DNA of 64,000 bases, taken from contig OY761822.1 of the NCBI GenBank assembly GCA_963664945.1, forward strand, positions 3,968,001 to 4,032,000. The letters run 5' to 3'. Below the pieces are notes generated by a model, which had not been told where the DNA came from, ran no database searches, and was given only the letters and a program-made list of their open reading frames with translations. The stretch is from UBA6522 sp963664945. GTDB taxonomy: Bacteria; Pseudomonadota; Gammaproteobacteria; Steroidobacterales; Rariloculaceae. Below are positions 44,259 to 52,616 of the stretch, one piece after another (the stretch's first letter is position 1; every line of letters starts with the position of its first letter). The position numbers and the translations under genes are program-made.

Positions 44259-45454
44259 TCGTATAGCAGGGATTGGAGTTCAAACGTTTGAATCTGACTC
44301 TTGAATCCAGCAGCCGTATCCCTCCCGACGATTCTGGAAATTGGCCGCGACGGACATCGCCGCTTGAAAATAACAAACTGCACAATATCGTCACCGAGAA
44401 ACTGCAACCCCACATGTGTCTCCTGTTCATCCTGCCAGACCGCGCGCAGATTGCCGTTGTCGATCAGCACCAGCTCGCACCGGCGCAGACGAGGTCCGCC
44501 ACCAAAAAAGTTCCAGAAGCCCCGTTCGGACTCTGGTCGAAGCGCGTAACCATCGTCCATTGCATAAGCGCATAATTCCTTGATTCTCGATCGGTAGACC
44601 TCGGGGTCCTCAAATCTAAGGGTCTCGGATTCATAAAGTTGAGTTGCTCCCTCAGCTATCAGATTATCGATACCGGTTGCGCTATTCCCGGTATCGTCCC
44701 CCTGCGAATAATGGATACTCAACTTGAACTTCTGTGACATATTCACGAATCTTGAAACGCTTTGGATCACGGGTTCAGAAGGATTGACGATAAAGAAACA
44801 TCTTGGAGACCATGCCCCTGACCGCACTGCTATTGCATTACCGCCTAGCTTATTGAGCCAGTCATTTATCTCTTGAATAAATCCGCCCTTTTTCATTGTG
44901 TGATGGTGATAAACGACCACGATGCGACCGCTATCGGCCAACGTCTTGACTTCACTCAATGGTAGCCGTTTCCAGTGCTCTACGGTTCCATGGCGAAATT
45001 TGTCGGTTTCATACAGTCCATTATCTGGATCAAGAAAAATCACATTACAATCAACGAGCTCTCTTTGTAAATTTTCGAACCATCCTCTCCGCCACTCTTT
45101 GCGATGCTGATGGTTTGCTTGCGTATTCCTTGCTATGGATTGGGGAGGAGTCAGCCTTTTCGAGAATAATTTCGTATTACTTCCAAGAATCCCGCTATCG
45201 GATTCGATTGAGGAAACCCTTCGAGCCTTGCGGTCCACTATCGCCTTGAGTTTCCAATAGAGTTCTTTATCCAGATGCTCCCAGTCTTCCCGTCTCCGTC
45301 GGTCAAGGTATTCCAAGTGTTCCCCATCGCCGTTGGGTTCGTCGGGATACAGATACCACGCCACTCCGAGTCGTCCGCCTTCGACCTTGCGGATAAGGCG
45401 AAGGAGAGCATACTTGACGTAATCGCCTATATCTCCGGTGTACTTGTCTTCCAT
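44255..45454 (-). CDS. hypothetical protein of the DxGDYxKYALLR type, first gene of a two-gene cassette
   Basis: A 399-residue protein. It starts KYTGDIGDYVKYALLRLIRK, followed by LGVAWYLYPDE, and later NVIFLDPDNGLYE and GRIVVVYHHHTMKKGGF at about residues 140-190. This N-terminal 240-residue part belongs to an uncharacterised family in many bacteria; the FLDPDNG box recalls the active-site loop of Rossmann-type methyltransferases such as RlmJ, but no SAM-binding GxGxG loop is seen. The last 150 residues look like a separate domain (YALRPESERGFWNFFGGGP). Lower GC than ftsH and glmM suggests acquisition. Confidence 0.65.
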   Translation of the reverse strand: MEDKYTGDIGDYVKYALLRLIRKVEGGRLGVAWYLYPDEPNGDGEHLEYLDRRRREDWEHLDKELYWKLKAIVDRKARRVSSIESDSGILGSNTKLFSKRLTPPQSIARNTQANHQHRKEWRRGWFENLQRELVDCNVIFLDPDNGLYETDKFRHGTVEHWKRLPLSEVKTLADSGRIVVVYHHHTMKKGGFIQEINDWLNKLGGNAIAVRSGAWSPRCFFIVNPSEPVIQSVSRFVNMSQKFKLSIHYSQGDDTGNSATGIDNLIAEGATQLYESETLRFEDPEVYRSRIKELCAYAMDDGYALRPESERGFWNFFGGGPRLRRCELVLIDNGNLRAVWQDEQETHVGLQFLGDDIVQFVIFKRRCPSRPISRIVGRDTAAGFKSQIQTFELQSLLYE

Positions 45455-45712
45455 GGAACAAACACGTAACTCATTGATTCTCTGTTGGAGGGCGGTCGTT
45501 TGTTCTCTCGCGTCCGCGGGCCGGCGCCGCCGGGTTCACTGCTTGCATGGGAAAAATGCGTAATGACTATCGCTTGCGGCATGTGCTCCAAATTGGAACA
45601 AAGCGATATGACGCTCGATTAAACGCCGCACACCGATACCGAGCTGCCGTTCATCGCTCCTCGCTGTGGAATGCAACGCGAGTCCGAAGTTTCGCGCGTA
45701 CCAGTCCGGCAA

Positions 45713-47632
45713 TCAGTGCTGGCCCGCGGGACCGCCCAATGGTGGCGTGCCCTTCTCCTCGGCGGTCTTGGGCTTGGCCTGAATGCCCTCGCCGGGTTCG
45801 GAGTCGTCCCAGTCTTCCGGGGGACTGGGTTCACGGTTCTCCATGACGTCCTTGATCTGGTTCTCGTCGATGGTTTCGTACTTCATCAGCGCGTTGGCCA
45901 TCAGGTGCAGCTTGTCCATCTCGCGCTCGAGAATGTTCTTCGCATCGACGTAGCACACATCCACGAGTTTGCGCACCTCTTCATCGATGACATGCGCGGT
46001 CACGTCGGAGACCTGCTTGTGGCGCGTGACGCTGCGTCCGAGAAAGATCTCGCCGTCATCCTCGCTGTAGGTAAGCGGGCCCAGCTTGTCGGACAAACCC
46101 CACTTGGTCACCATGTTGCGCGCAATCTCCGTGGCGCGCTCGATGTCGTTGGATGCGCCCGTGGTGACGTAGTCCGCCCCGTAGACGATCTCCTCGGCAA
46201 TGCGGCCGCCGAAAAGGCTCTTCATCTGGCTCATCAGCCGCTGCCTGGAGTAGCTGTAGCGGTCCTCTTCCGGCAGGAACATGGTCAGGCCCAGCGCCCT
46301 GCCCCGCGGAATGATGGTCACCTTGTAAACCGGGTCGTGCTCCGGGACATGCAGCCCGACGATGGCGTGCCCGGCCTCGTGGTACGCCGTGAGCCGCTTG
46401 TCGTCCTCGCTCATGACCATGGAGCGGCGCTCGGCGCCCATCATGATCTTGTCCTTGGCGCTGTCGAACTCTTCCATGCCGACGGTGCGCCGGTTCGCCC
46501 TGGCGGCCAGCAACGCCGCCTCGTTGACGAGATTGGCCAGGTCGGCGCCGGAGAAACCGGGCGTGCCGCGCGCGATCACCGACGGCCGCACGCTCTTGCC
46601 GATCGGCACTTTGCGCATGTGGACTTTCAGGATCAACTCGCGGCCGCGCACGTCGGGCAGCGGCACCACCACCTGGCGGTCGAAACGCCCCGGCCGCAGC
46701 AGCGCCGGGTCGAGCACGTCCGGCCTGTTGGTGGCGGCGATGACGATCACGCCCTCGTTGCCTTCGAAGCCGTCCATTTCCACGAGAAGCTGGTTCAGGG
46801 TCTGTTCGCGTTCGTCGTGCCCGCCGCCCAGCCCGGCGCCGCGATGGCGCCCGACGGCGTCGATCTCGTCGATGAACACGATGCACGGCGCGTGCTTCTT
46901 GGCCTGCTCGAACATGTCGCGGACGCGTGACGCGCCGACACCCACGAACATCTCAACAAAGTCGGAACCGGAAATGGTGAAGAACGGCACCTTGGCCTCG
47001 CCGGCGATCGCCCGGGCCAGCAGCGTCTTGCCGGTTCCAGGGGAGCCCACCATGAGCACGCCCTTGGGAATCTTGCCGCCGAGGCGCTGGAACTTGGCGG
47101 GATCCTTGAGGAATTCGACGATTTCGACGACTTCCTCCTTCGCCTCCTCGACGCCCGCCACATCGGCGAAGGTCACGCTGACCTGGTCCTCGCCGAGGAG
47201 CCGGGCCCGGCTCTTGCCGAACGACATGGCCCCCCGGCCGCCGCCGGCGCCCTGCATCTGGCGCATGAAGTAGACCCACACCGCGATCAGGAGCAGGATC
47301 GGGAACGACGACACGAAAAGCTGCAGCAGGAACGACTGCTGTTCCGGCGGTTCCGCCTGAATGCGTACGTCGTTCTCCTGAAGCGTGGTGATCAGCAGGG
47401 TGTTGTCGGTCTCCGGGTTGTAGGTCACGAACTGGTCGCCGTTGCGATCGTATTCGATGGTTTCGCCCGTGAATGTCACCGTGGACACCGAGCCGTCCTT
47501 GACCTGGGCGATGAATTCGGAATAGGGGACCGTCTCGACGCGCTGGTTCGCCGGTCCGAAACTGCGAACCACGGACGCCAGCACAACCGCGATGACGATC
47601 CAGAGAACCGCGTTCTTCAGCAAGTCGTTCAA
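45713..47632 (-). CDS. ftsH: ATP-dependent zinc metalloprotease FtsH
   Basis: A 639-residue inner-membrane AAA protease. Two membrane helices (LWIVIAVVLASVV and FPILLLIAVWVYFMRQM) flank a periplasmic domain. AAA domain: Walker A VGSPGTGKTLLARA, Walker B CIVFIDEIDAVG, second region of homology ATNRPDVLDPALLRPGRFDR. The zinc site is AYHEAGHAIVG. The start is TTG 47632, preceded by AAGGG. It quality-controls membrane proteins and LpxC. Downstream of rlmE, as in E. coli. Confidence 0.96.
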   Translation of the reverse strand: MNDLLKNAVLWIVIAVVLASVVRSFGPANQRVETVPYSEFIAQVKDGSVSTVTFTGETIEYDRNGDQFVTYNPETDNTLLITTLQENDVRIQAEPPEQQSFLLQLFVSSFPILLLIAVWVYFMRQMQGAGGGRGAMSFGKSRARLLGEDQVSVTFADVAGVEEAKEEVVEIVEFLKDPAKFQRLGGKIPKGVLMVGSPGTGKTLLARAIAGEAKVPFFTISGSDFVEMFVGVGASRVRDMFEQAKKHAPCIVFIDEIDAVGRHRGAGLGGGHDEREQTLNQLLVEMDGFEGNEGVIVIAATNRPDVLDPALLRPGRFDRQVVVPLPDVRGRELILKVHMRKVPIGKSVRPSVIARGTPGFSGADLANLVNEAALLAARANRRTVGMEEFDSAKDKIMMGAERRSMVMSEDDKRLTAYHEAGHAIVGLHVPEHDPVYKVTIIPRGRALGLTMFLPEEDRYSYSRQRLMSQMKSLFGGRIAEEIVYGADYVTTGASNDIERATEIARNMVTKWGLSDKLGPLTYSEDDGEIFLGRSVTRHKQVSDVTAHVIDEEVRKLVDVCYVDAKNILEREMDKLHLMANALMKYETIDENQIKDVMENREPSPPEDWDDSEPGEGIQAKPKTAEEKGTPPLGGPAGQH

Positions 47633-47692
47633 GCCCTTACCCCCTTCGGTATTCCTGCCGAATACCGCAGGCGCCGCATATTGCGGACACTA

Positions 47693-48316
47693 CTACATCC
47701 CATGGTTTCTCGCCAGCAAATACATCTCGCGGCTCTCCGGTCTCGATGCCTTCGGTTTCACGGTTCGCACGCTATTGAAACGCTTCCGGGCAAGGCGGAC
47801 ATACGCATCGAAACCTTCGCCCTGAAAGAGTTTGACCAGGAAACTTCCCTTGCGTGCGAGCACTTCGCAAGCGAACTCCAGGGCCTCCTCGGCCAGGTCC
47901 ATGGCCCTGGGCTGGTCTACAGCGGGATACCCGGTGATATTGGGGGCCATGTCCGACATTACAAGGCGGGGCCGGGAACCATCCAACGCGGCATGCACCA
48001 ACTCCCTGGTTTCCGTCTCGGTGAAATCCCCGCGTATGAAACGAACGCCTTGAATCGAATCCATTGGCTGCAAATCCACCGCCAGCACCCACCCCGAGGG
48101 GCCGATTTTCTTCGCCGCATACTGGCTCCAACCGCCGGGACGGGCACCGAGGTCCACGCAGACAAGCCCCTTCCGAAATAACCGCGCCGTGGCATCGATC
48201 TGCTCGAGCTTGTAAACAGATCGACTGCGCCAACCCTCCGCGCCGGCGCGAGCCACGAACGCGTCGGTGCTCTGTCGGCGGCGCCAGTGGCCAGAGGCTT
48301 TGGGCCGACGACTCAA
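47693..48316 (-). CDS. rlmE: 23S rRNA 2'-O-ribose U2552 methyltransferase
   Basis: About 207 residues from TTG 48316, preferred because AGGGA lies just upstream and the length matches RlmE/FtsJ (209). SAM loop CVDLGARPGGWSQYAA, motif IV RLVMSDMAPNITG (Asp), KLFQGEGFDAYV (Lys) and the C-terminal SRPESREMYLLARN (Glu) supply the K-D-K-E catalytic set with the early YKLEQID Lys. A longer frame up to 48415 is open but has no family character. Confidence 0.92.
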   Translation of the reverse strand: MSRRPKASGHWRRRQSTDAFVARAGAEGWRSRSVYKLEQIDATARLFRKGLVCVDLGARPGGWSQYAAKKIGPSGWVLAVDLQPMDSIQGVRFIRGDFTETETRELVHAALDGSRPRLVMSDMAPNITGYPAVDQPRAMDLAEEALEFACEVLARKGSFLVKLFQGEGFDAYVRLARKRFNSVRTVKPKASRPESREMYLLARNHGM

Positions 48317-48350
48317 ATCGGACTTCCCTGCCGGCGGCCCGACAATAAAT

Positions 48351-48590
48351 TCAACTGAGGATACCCGAAGCGAATAGTTGCGCCGCCAGCAGCAGGCCGA
48401 CGATGCCGACGGCACAAGTGTAGAGCCGCATACTGATTCTGGCTTCGAGCGCCTTCAGGTCGGCCCTCAGGTCGACTTCAAGCGCCGTCAGGTCGGCTCT
48501 CGTGGCGAGGGCCTCGTCGGATCGGCCAATGGGGCCAATGGCATTCACAATTGCACGCGCCTGCTCAGGCTGCAGTCCGGCAGCTTCCAA
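48351..48590 (-). CDS. small DUF1640-like coiled-coil protein with C-terminal membrane helix
   Basis: A 79-residue protein: AAGLQPEQARAIVNAIG, then a heptad-rich LTALEVDLRADLKALEARIS and the terminal helix TCAVGIVGLLLAAQLFA. This is the plan of bacterial DUF1640 proteins. The only start in frame is TTG 48590. An ATG with a better context lies about 30 bp upstream in another frame and would supply the missing N-terminal residues, so a one-base shift near 48610 is possible. Confidence 0.5.
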   Translation of the reverse strand: MEAAGLQPEQARAIVNAIGPIGRSDEALATRADLTALEVDLRADLKALEARISMRLYTCAVGIVGLLLAAQLFASGILS

Positions 48591-48801
48591 CGAATGGATG
48601 GTTGCAGCCGTATCGATAGTGTATCCATTGCAGTTTTCCCAAGAGCAATTCGTAGCAAATTCGTTTGCACAATTTGGACTAGATCCTGCCGCGATGCACG
48701 CGGCGTTTCTGGCCGGTTTGGCCGGTTTTCGGCAGCCACATCATATGCGCCGCATTGGAATCGGGATTACTTCCCGGAGGGCCAGCCCCGCATATCAACC
48801 C

Positions 48802-49275
48802 CTATAAGTACTCTACGCCAACGATTTCGTACGTCTGCCGGCCCTTGGGCGCGGCCACGTCAATAGTATCGCCTTCCCACTTGCCGATCAGCGCGCGCGC
48901 CAGGGGCGAACCGATGGATATCAGGCCCTGCTTGATGTCGGCCTCGTCCTCGCCGACTATCCGGTACTGCTTTTCGGAGTCGTCTTCGACGTTCACCAGA
49001 TGCACAGTCGCTCCGAATACCACCTTGCCGGCGGCATTGACCTTCTCCACGTCGATGACCTGCGCCAGCGAGAGCTTGGCCTCGATGTCCCTGATGCGCG
49101 CTTCGGCCAGTCCCTGCTGCTCCTTGGCGGCGTGGTATTCGGCGTTCTCGCGCAGGTCGCCGTGTTCCCGGGCAGCGCCGATCGCGGCGCTGATCTGCGG
49201 TCGCTCGGCCTTGAGCCGCTGCAATTCCTCGCGCAGCAGGCGGGCGCCGCGGGCCGTCAGGGGCACCTTGTTCAC
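48802..49275 (-). CDS. greA: transcription elongation factor GreA
   Basis: A 157-residue factor that stimulates RNA cleavage in stalled RNA polymerase. Start GTG 49275 overlaps the carB stop by 4 bp. N-terminal coiled coil: PLTARGARLLREELQRLKAE and AAIGAAREHGDLRENAEYHA with the acidic tip residues. The C-terminal FKBP-like domain ends SPLARALIGKWEGDTIDVAA. Confidence 0.96.
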   Translation of the reverse strand: MNKVPLTARGARLLREELQRLKAERPQISAAIGAAREHGDLRENAEYHAAKEQQGLAEARIRDIEAKLSLAQVIDVEKVNAAGKVVFGATVHLVNVEDDSEKQYRIVGEDEADIKQGLISIGSPLARALIGKWEGDTIDVAAPKGRQTYEIVGVEYL

Positions 49276-52200
49276 TGGACGATCTCCCGATGCAGGTCCC
49301 GCAGCCGATTCACCACGACGTTGTCCATGTAATCCAATGCCTCGCAGGTGGCCGCAGCCGCGGGAAGCGTCGTGTAATAGGTTACCTTGCGGTGCACCGC
49401 GGCGACCCGGATGGAGTGAGATTCCTTGATGGCCTGCTTGCCCTCGGTGGTATTGACGATCAGGCTGATCTCGTCGTTCTTGATCATGTCCACGACGTGC
49501 GGGCGGCCCTCCCTGACCTTGTTGACGCGCCGGCAGCGGACCCCGCCGTCCACCAGCGCCCGGGCCGTGCCGCCCGTGGCCACGATTTCGAACCCCCGGC
49601 CGGCCAGGACGTGGCCGAGTTCGACGGCCGCCGGCTTGTCCGGGTCACGGACGCTGATCAGCGCCGTCCCGCCCCGGGGCAGCGCCACGCCGGACGCGGC
49701 CTGCGCCTTCGCGTAGGCCTCCCCGAAGCTCCGCCCCGTCCCCATGACCTCGCCGGTGGACTTCATCTCGGGTCCGAGAATGGGATCCGCCTCCGGGAAC
49801 TTGATGAACGGGAAGACCGATTCCTTGACCGAGTAGTACGGCGGCCTGGCGTTGAATTCGACGCCCTGCTCCCGGAACATGATGCCCGCCATGGCCTTGG
49901 CGGCGATCTTGGCGAACGGCTGACCGGTCGCCTTGGAGACGAACGGGATGGTGCGTGACGCTCTCGGATTGACTTCGAGCACGTAAATCGTGCCGTGGTG
50001 GATCGCGAACTGGGTGTTCATGATGCCGACCACGCCCAGGGCCCGGGCCATGGCGGCGACCTGTTCCTCGAGCGCCCGCTCCTGCCCGGCGCTCAACGTG
50101 AAGGGCGGCAGGCTGCAACCGGAATCGCCGGAGTGGATTCCCGCCTGTTCCACGTGCTCCATGATGCCGCCGACGATGACCTGCTCGCCGTCGCACACCG
50201 CGTCCACGTCCACCTCCACGGCCAGGTCCAGGAACCGGTCCAGCAGGACCGGGCTCTCGTTGGACACGCTGACCGCCTCTCCCATGTAGTGCCTGAGGTC
50301 GTCCTCCTCGTAGACGATCTCCATGGCCCGCCCGCCCAGCACGTAGGAAGGCCGCACCACCAGCGGATACCCCACCTCCCCGGCCATCTCGACCGCCTCT
50401 TCGGTGGTCCGCGCCGTGCGGTTCGCCGGCTGTTTCAGGCCAAGTCGCTCGATGAGTTGCTGGAAGCGTTCGCGATCCTCCGCCAGGTCGATGGAATCGG
50501 GACTCGTGCCGATGATCGGCACACCGGCGGCCTCCAGCGGCCGGGCCAGCTTGAGCGGCGTCTGGCCGCCGTACTGCACGATCACCCCCAGCGGCTGCTC
50601 CCTGTCCACGATGGCCAGCACGTCTTCCAGGGTGAGCGGCTCGAAATACAAGCGGTCGGACGTGTCGAAATCCGTGGACACGGTCTCCGGGTTGCAGTTC
50701 ACCATGATCGTTTCGAAACCGGCTTCCTTGAGGGCGAAGGCGGCGTGCACGCAGCAGTAGTCGAATTCGATCCCCTGCCCGATCCGGTTCGGTCCGCCGC
50801 CCAGGATGATGATCTTCCGCGCATCGGTGGGATCGGCCTCGCATTCACTCTCGTAGGTGGAATACAAGTAGGCCGTGTGGCTCACGAATTCTGCCGCGCA
50901 GGTGTCAACCCGCTTGAAAACAGGCTTTAAATTATATTCATAACGTTTTGTTCTTACTTCTTTTTCATTCCATCCCACCACAGCGCCGATGCGGCTATCG
51001 GAGAAGCCCTTGCGCTTCAGTTGCCACATGCGCCCGGCCGTCAGACCGTCCGGGCCATCCGCCCTCAGGCCCTCCTCCTCATCCACAAGGTCGCGGATCT
51101 GGGCCAGGAACCACGGGTCGATTCCGGTGAGTTCGGCCACTTCCTCAAGATCGAACCCCAGTCGGAAAGCATCGGCGACGTACCAGATACGCTGTGCGCC
51201 GGCCATGCGCAGTTCCCTTTGCAGCGCCTCGCGCTGCTCCCGCGTGCGCGCCTCCCGCTGCTCCCGCGTGCGCGCCTCCCGCTGCTCCCGCGTGCGCGCC
51301 TCCCGCTGCTCCCGCGTGCGCGCCTCCCGCTGCTCCCGCGTGCGCGCCTCCCGCTGCTCCCGCGTGCGCGCCTCCCCGCATACCGGATTGAGCCCGTCGG
51401 TGCCCGTTTCAAGCCCGCGCAACGCCTTCTGCAGCGACTCCTGGAAAGTGCGCCCGATGGCCATGACCTCGCCCACGGACTTCATCTGCGTGGTGAGCCG
51501 GTCGTTGGCCTGGGGGAATTTCTCGAAGGTGAACCTTGGCACCTTGGTGACCACGTAGTCGATGCTCGGTTCGAAGGACGCGGGCGTTGCGCCGCCGGTG
51601 ATCTCGTTGCGCAATTCGTCCAGCGTATAGCCCACCGCCAGCTTCGCCGCCACCTTGGCGATCGGAAAGCCGGTCGCCTTGGAGGCCAGCGCCGAGGAGC
51701 GCGACACGCGGGGATTCATCTCGATGACGATCAGGCGGCCGTCTTCCGGGTTGACGGCGAACTGCACGTTGGAGCCGCCGGTGTCCACGCCGATCTTGCG
51801 CAGCACCGCGATGGAGGCGTCGCGCATCGACTGGTATTCCTTGTCGGTCAGGGTCTGCGACGGCGCCACGGTGATGGAGTCGCCGGTGTGGACCCCCATG
51901 GGATCGACGTTCTCGATGGAACAGATGATGATGCAGTTGTCGTTGCGGTCCCGGACGACCTCCATCTCGAATTCCTTCCACCCCAGAACCGACTCTTCCA
52001 GCAGCACTTCGTTTGTGGGCGACTGATCCAGGCCGCGGGAGACGATTTCCTCGAACTCCTCGCGGTTGTAGGCGATCCCCCCGCCGCTTCCGCCGAGGGT
52101 GAAGGACGGCCGCACGATGGTCGGGAATCCGACCTCCGCCTGGACCTCCCAGGCCCGCTCGAGGTTCCTGGCCACGTCCGCCTTCGGCACTTCCAGCCCG

Positions 52201-52616
52201 ATTTCCCGCATGGCGTCGCGAAAGCGTTCGCGGTCTTCCGCCATGTCGATGGCGTCGCGGGAGGCGCCGATCAGTTCCACACCGTACTTCTCCAGCACCC
52301 CGTGGCGAACGAGGTCCAGCGCGCAGTTCAGGCCCGTCTGCCCGCCCATCGTGGGCAGCAGCGCATCGGGCCGTTCCCGCTCGACGATGCGCTCCAGGGT
52401 GCGCCAGTTTATCGGCTCGATGTAGACCGCGTCGGCGCTTGAGGGATCGGTCATGATCGTGGCCGGATTGGAGTTGGCGAGGATGACCCGGTAGCCCTCC
52501 TCCTGCAGCGCCTTGCAGGCCTGGGTCCCGGAATAGTCGAATTCGCAGGCCTGGCCGATGACGATGGGTCCGGCGCCGATGATCAATACGCTCTCGATGT
52601 CTTTTCGGCGCGGCAT
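49272..52616 (-). CDS. carB: carbamoyl-phosphate synthase large subunit with internal repeat insertion
   Basis: A 1114-residue enzyme (E. coli 1073) making carbamoyl phosphate for arginine and pyrimidines. N-terminal half starts ESVLIIGAGPIVIGQACEFD; the second ATP-grasp half starts KIIILGGGPNRIGQGIEFDY. The MGS-like regulatory end has EIVATGGTARALVDGG. At about residues 413-463, the start of the oligomerisation domain, the usual short loop is replaced by six EARTREQR octapeptides encoded by 24-bp repeats. The rest of the sequence is well conserved, so the enzyme is probably active. It lies directly behind carA (no gap). Confidence 0.96.
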   Translation of the reverse strand: MPRRKDIESVLIIGAGPIVIGQACEFDYSGTQACKALQEEGYRVILANSNPATIMTDPSSADAVYIEPINWRTLERIVERERPDALLPTMGGQTGLNCALDLVRHGVLEKYGVELIGASRDAIDMAEDRERFRDAMREIGLEVPKADVARNLERAWEVQAEVGFPTIVRPSFTLGGSGGGIAYNREEFEEIVSRGLDQSPTNEVLLEESVLGWKEFEMEVVRDRNDNCIIICSIENVDPMGVHTGDSITVAPSQTLTDKEYQSMRDASIAVLRKIGVDTGGSNVQFAVNPEDGRLIVIEMNPRVSRSSALASKATGFPIAKVAAKLAVGYTLDELRNEITGGATPASFEPSIDYVVTKVPRFTFEKFPQANDRLTTQMKSVGEVMAIGRTFQESLQKALRGLETGTDGLNPVCGEARTREQREARTREQREARTREQREARTREQREARTREQREARTREQREALQRELRMAGAQRIWYVADAFRLGFDLEEVAELTGIDPWFLAQIRDLVDEEEGLRADGPDGLTAGRMWQLKRKGFSDSRIGAVVGWNEKEVRTKRYEYNLKPVFKRVDTCAAEFVSHTAYLYSTYESECEADPTDARKIIILGGGPNRIGQGIEFDYCCVHAAFALKEAGFETIMVNCNPETVSTDFDTSDRLYFEPLTLEDVLAIVDREQPLGVIVQYGGQTPLKLARPLEAAGVPIIGTSPDSIDLAEDRERFQQLIERLGLKQPANRTARTTEEAVEMAGEVGYPLVVRPSYVLGGRAMEIVYEEDDLRHYMGEAVSVSNESPVLLDRFLDLAVEVDVDAVCDGEQVIVGGIMEHVEQAGIHSGDSGCSLPPFTLSAGQERALEEQVAAMARALGVVGIMNTQFAIHHGTIYVLEVNPRASRTIPFVSKATGQPFAKIAAKAMAGIMFREQGVEFNARPPYYSVKESVFPFIKFPEADPILGPEMKSTGEVMGTGRSFGEAYAKAQAASGVALPRGGTALISVRDPDKPAAVELGHVLAGRGFEIVATGGTARALVDGGVRCRRVNKVREGRPHVVDMIKNDEISLIVNTTEGKQAIKESHSIRVAAVHRKVTYYTTLPAAAATCEALDYMDNVVVNRLRDLHREIVQ
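51226..51376. repeat. 24-bp tandem repeat (six units) inside carB
   Basis: The unit CGCGTGCGCGCCTCCCGCTG plus CTCC recurs from 51241 at exact 24-bp steps (51241, 51265, 51289, 51313, 51337, 51361, the last partial), with a diverged unit just before. Copies are identical at base level, so the expansion is recent or maintained. The unit length keeps the frame and encodes EARTREQR, predicted helical. Confidence 0.97.

Noticed and set aside
45455..45712. Remains of folP between the two-gene cassette and ftsH
   Set aside because: None of the frames shows the dihydropteroate synthase start (MGILNVTPDSF) or other motifs.
51226..51376. Regular repeats that might be a CRISPR array
   Set aside because: The units are contiguous without unique spacers and are in frame within carB, so this is a coding minisatellite.
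51021..52442. Long open frame antisense to carB, 473 codons
   Set aside because: Lies wholly over the conserved carB gene; open frames on the opposite strand are expected at this GC content, and the product shows no family motifs.
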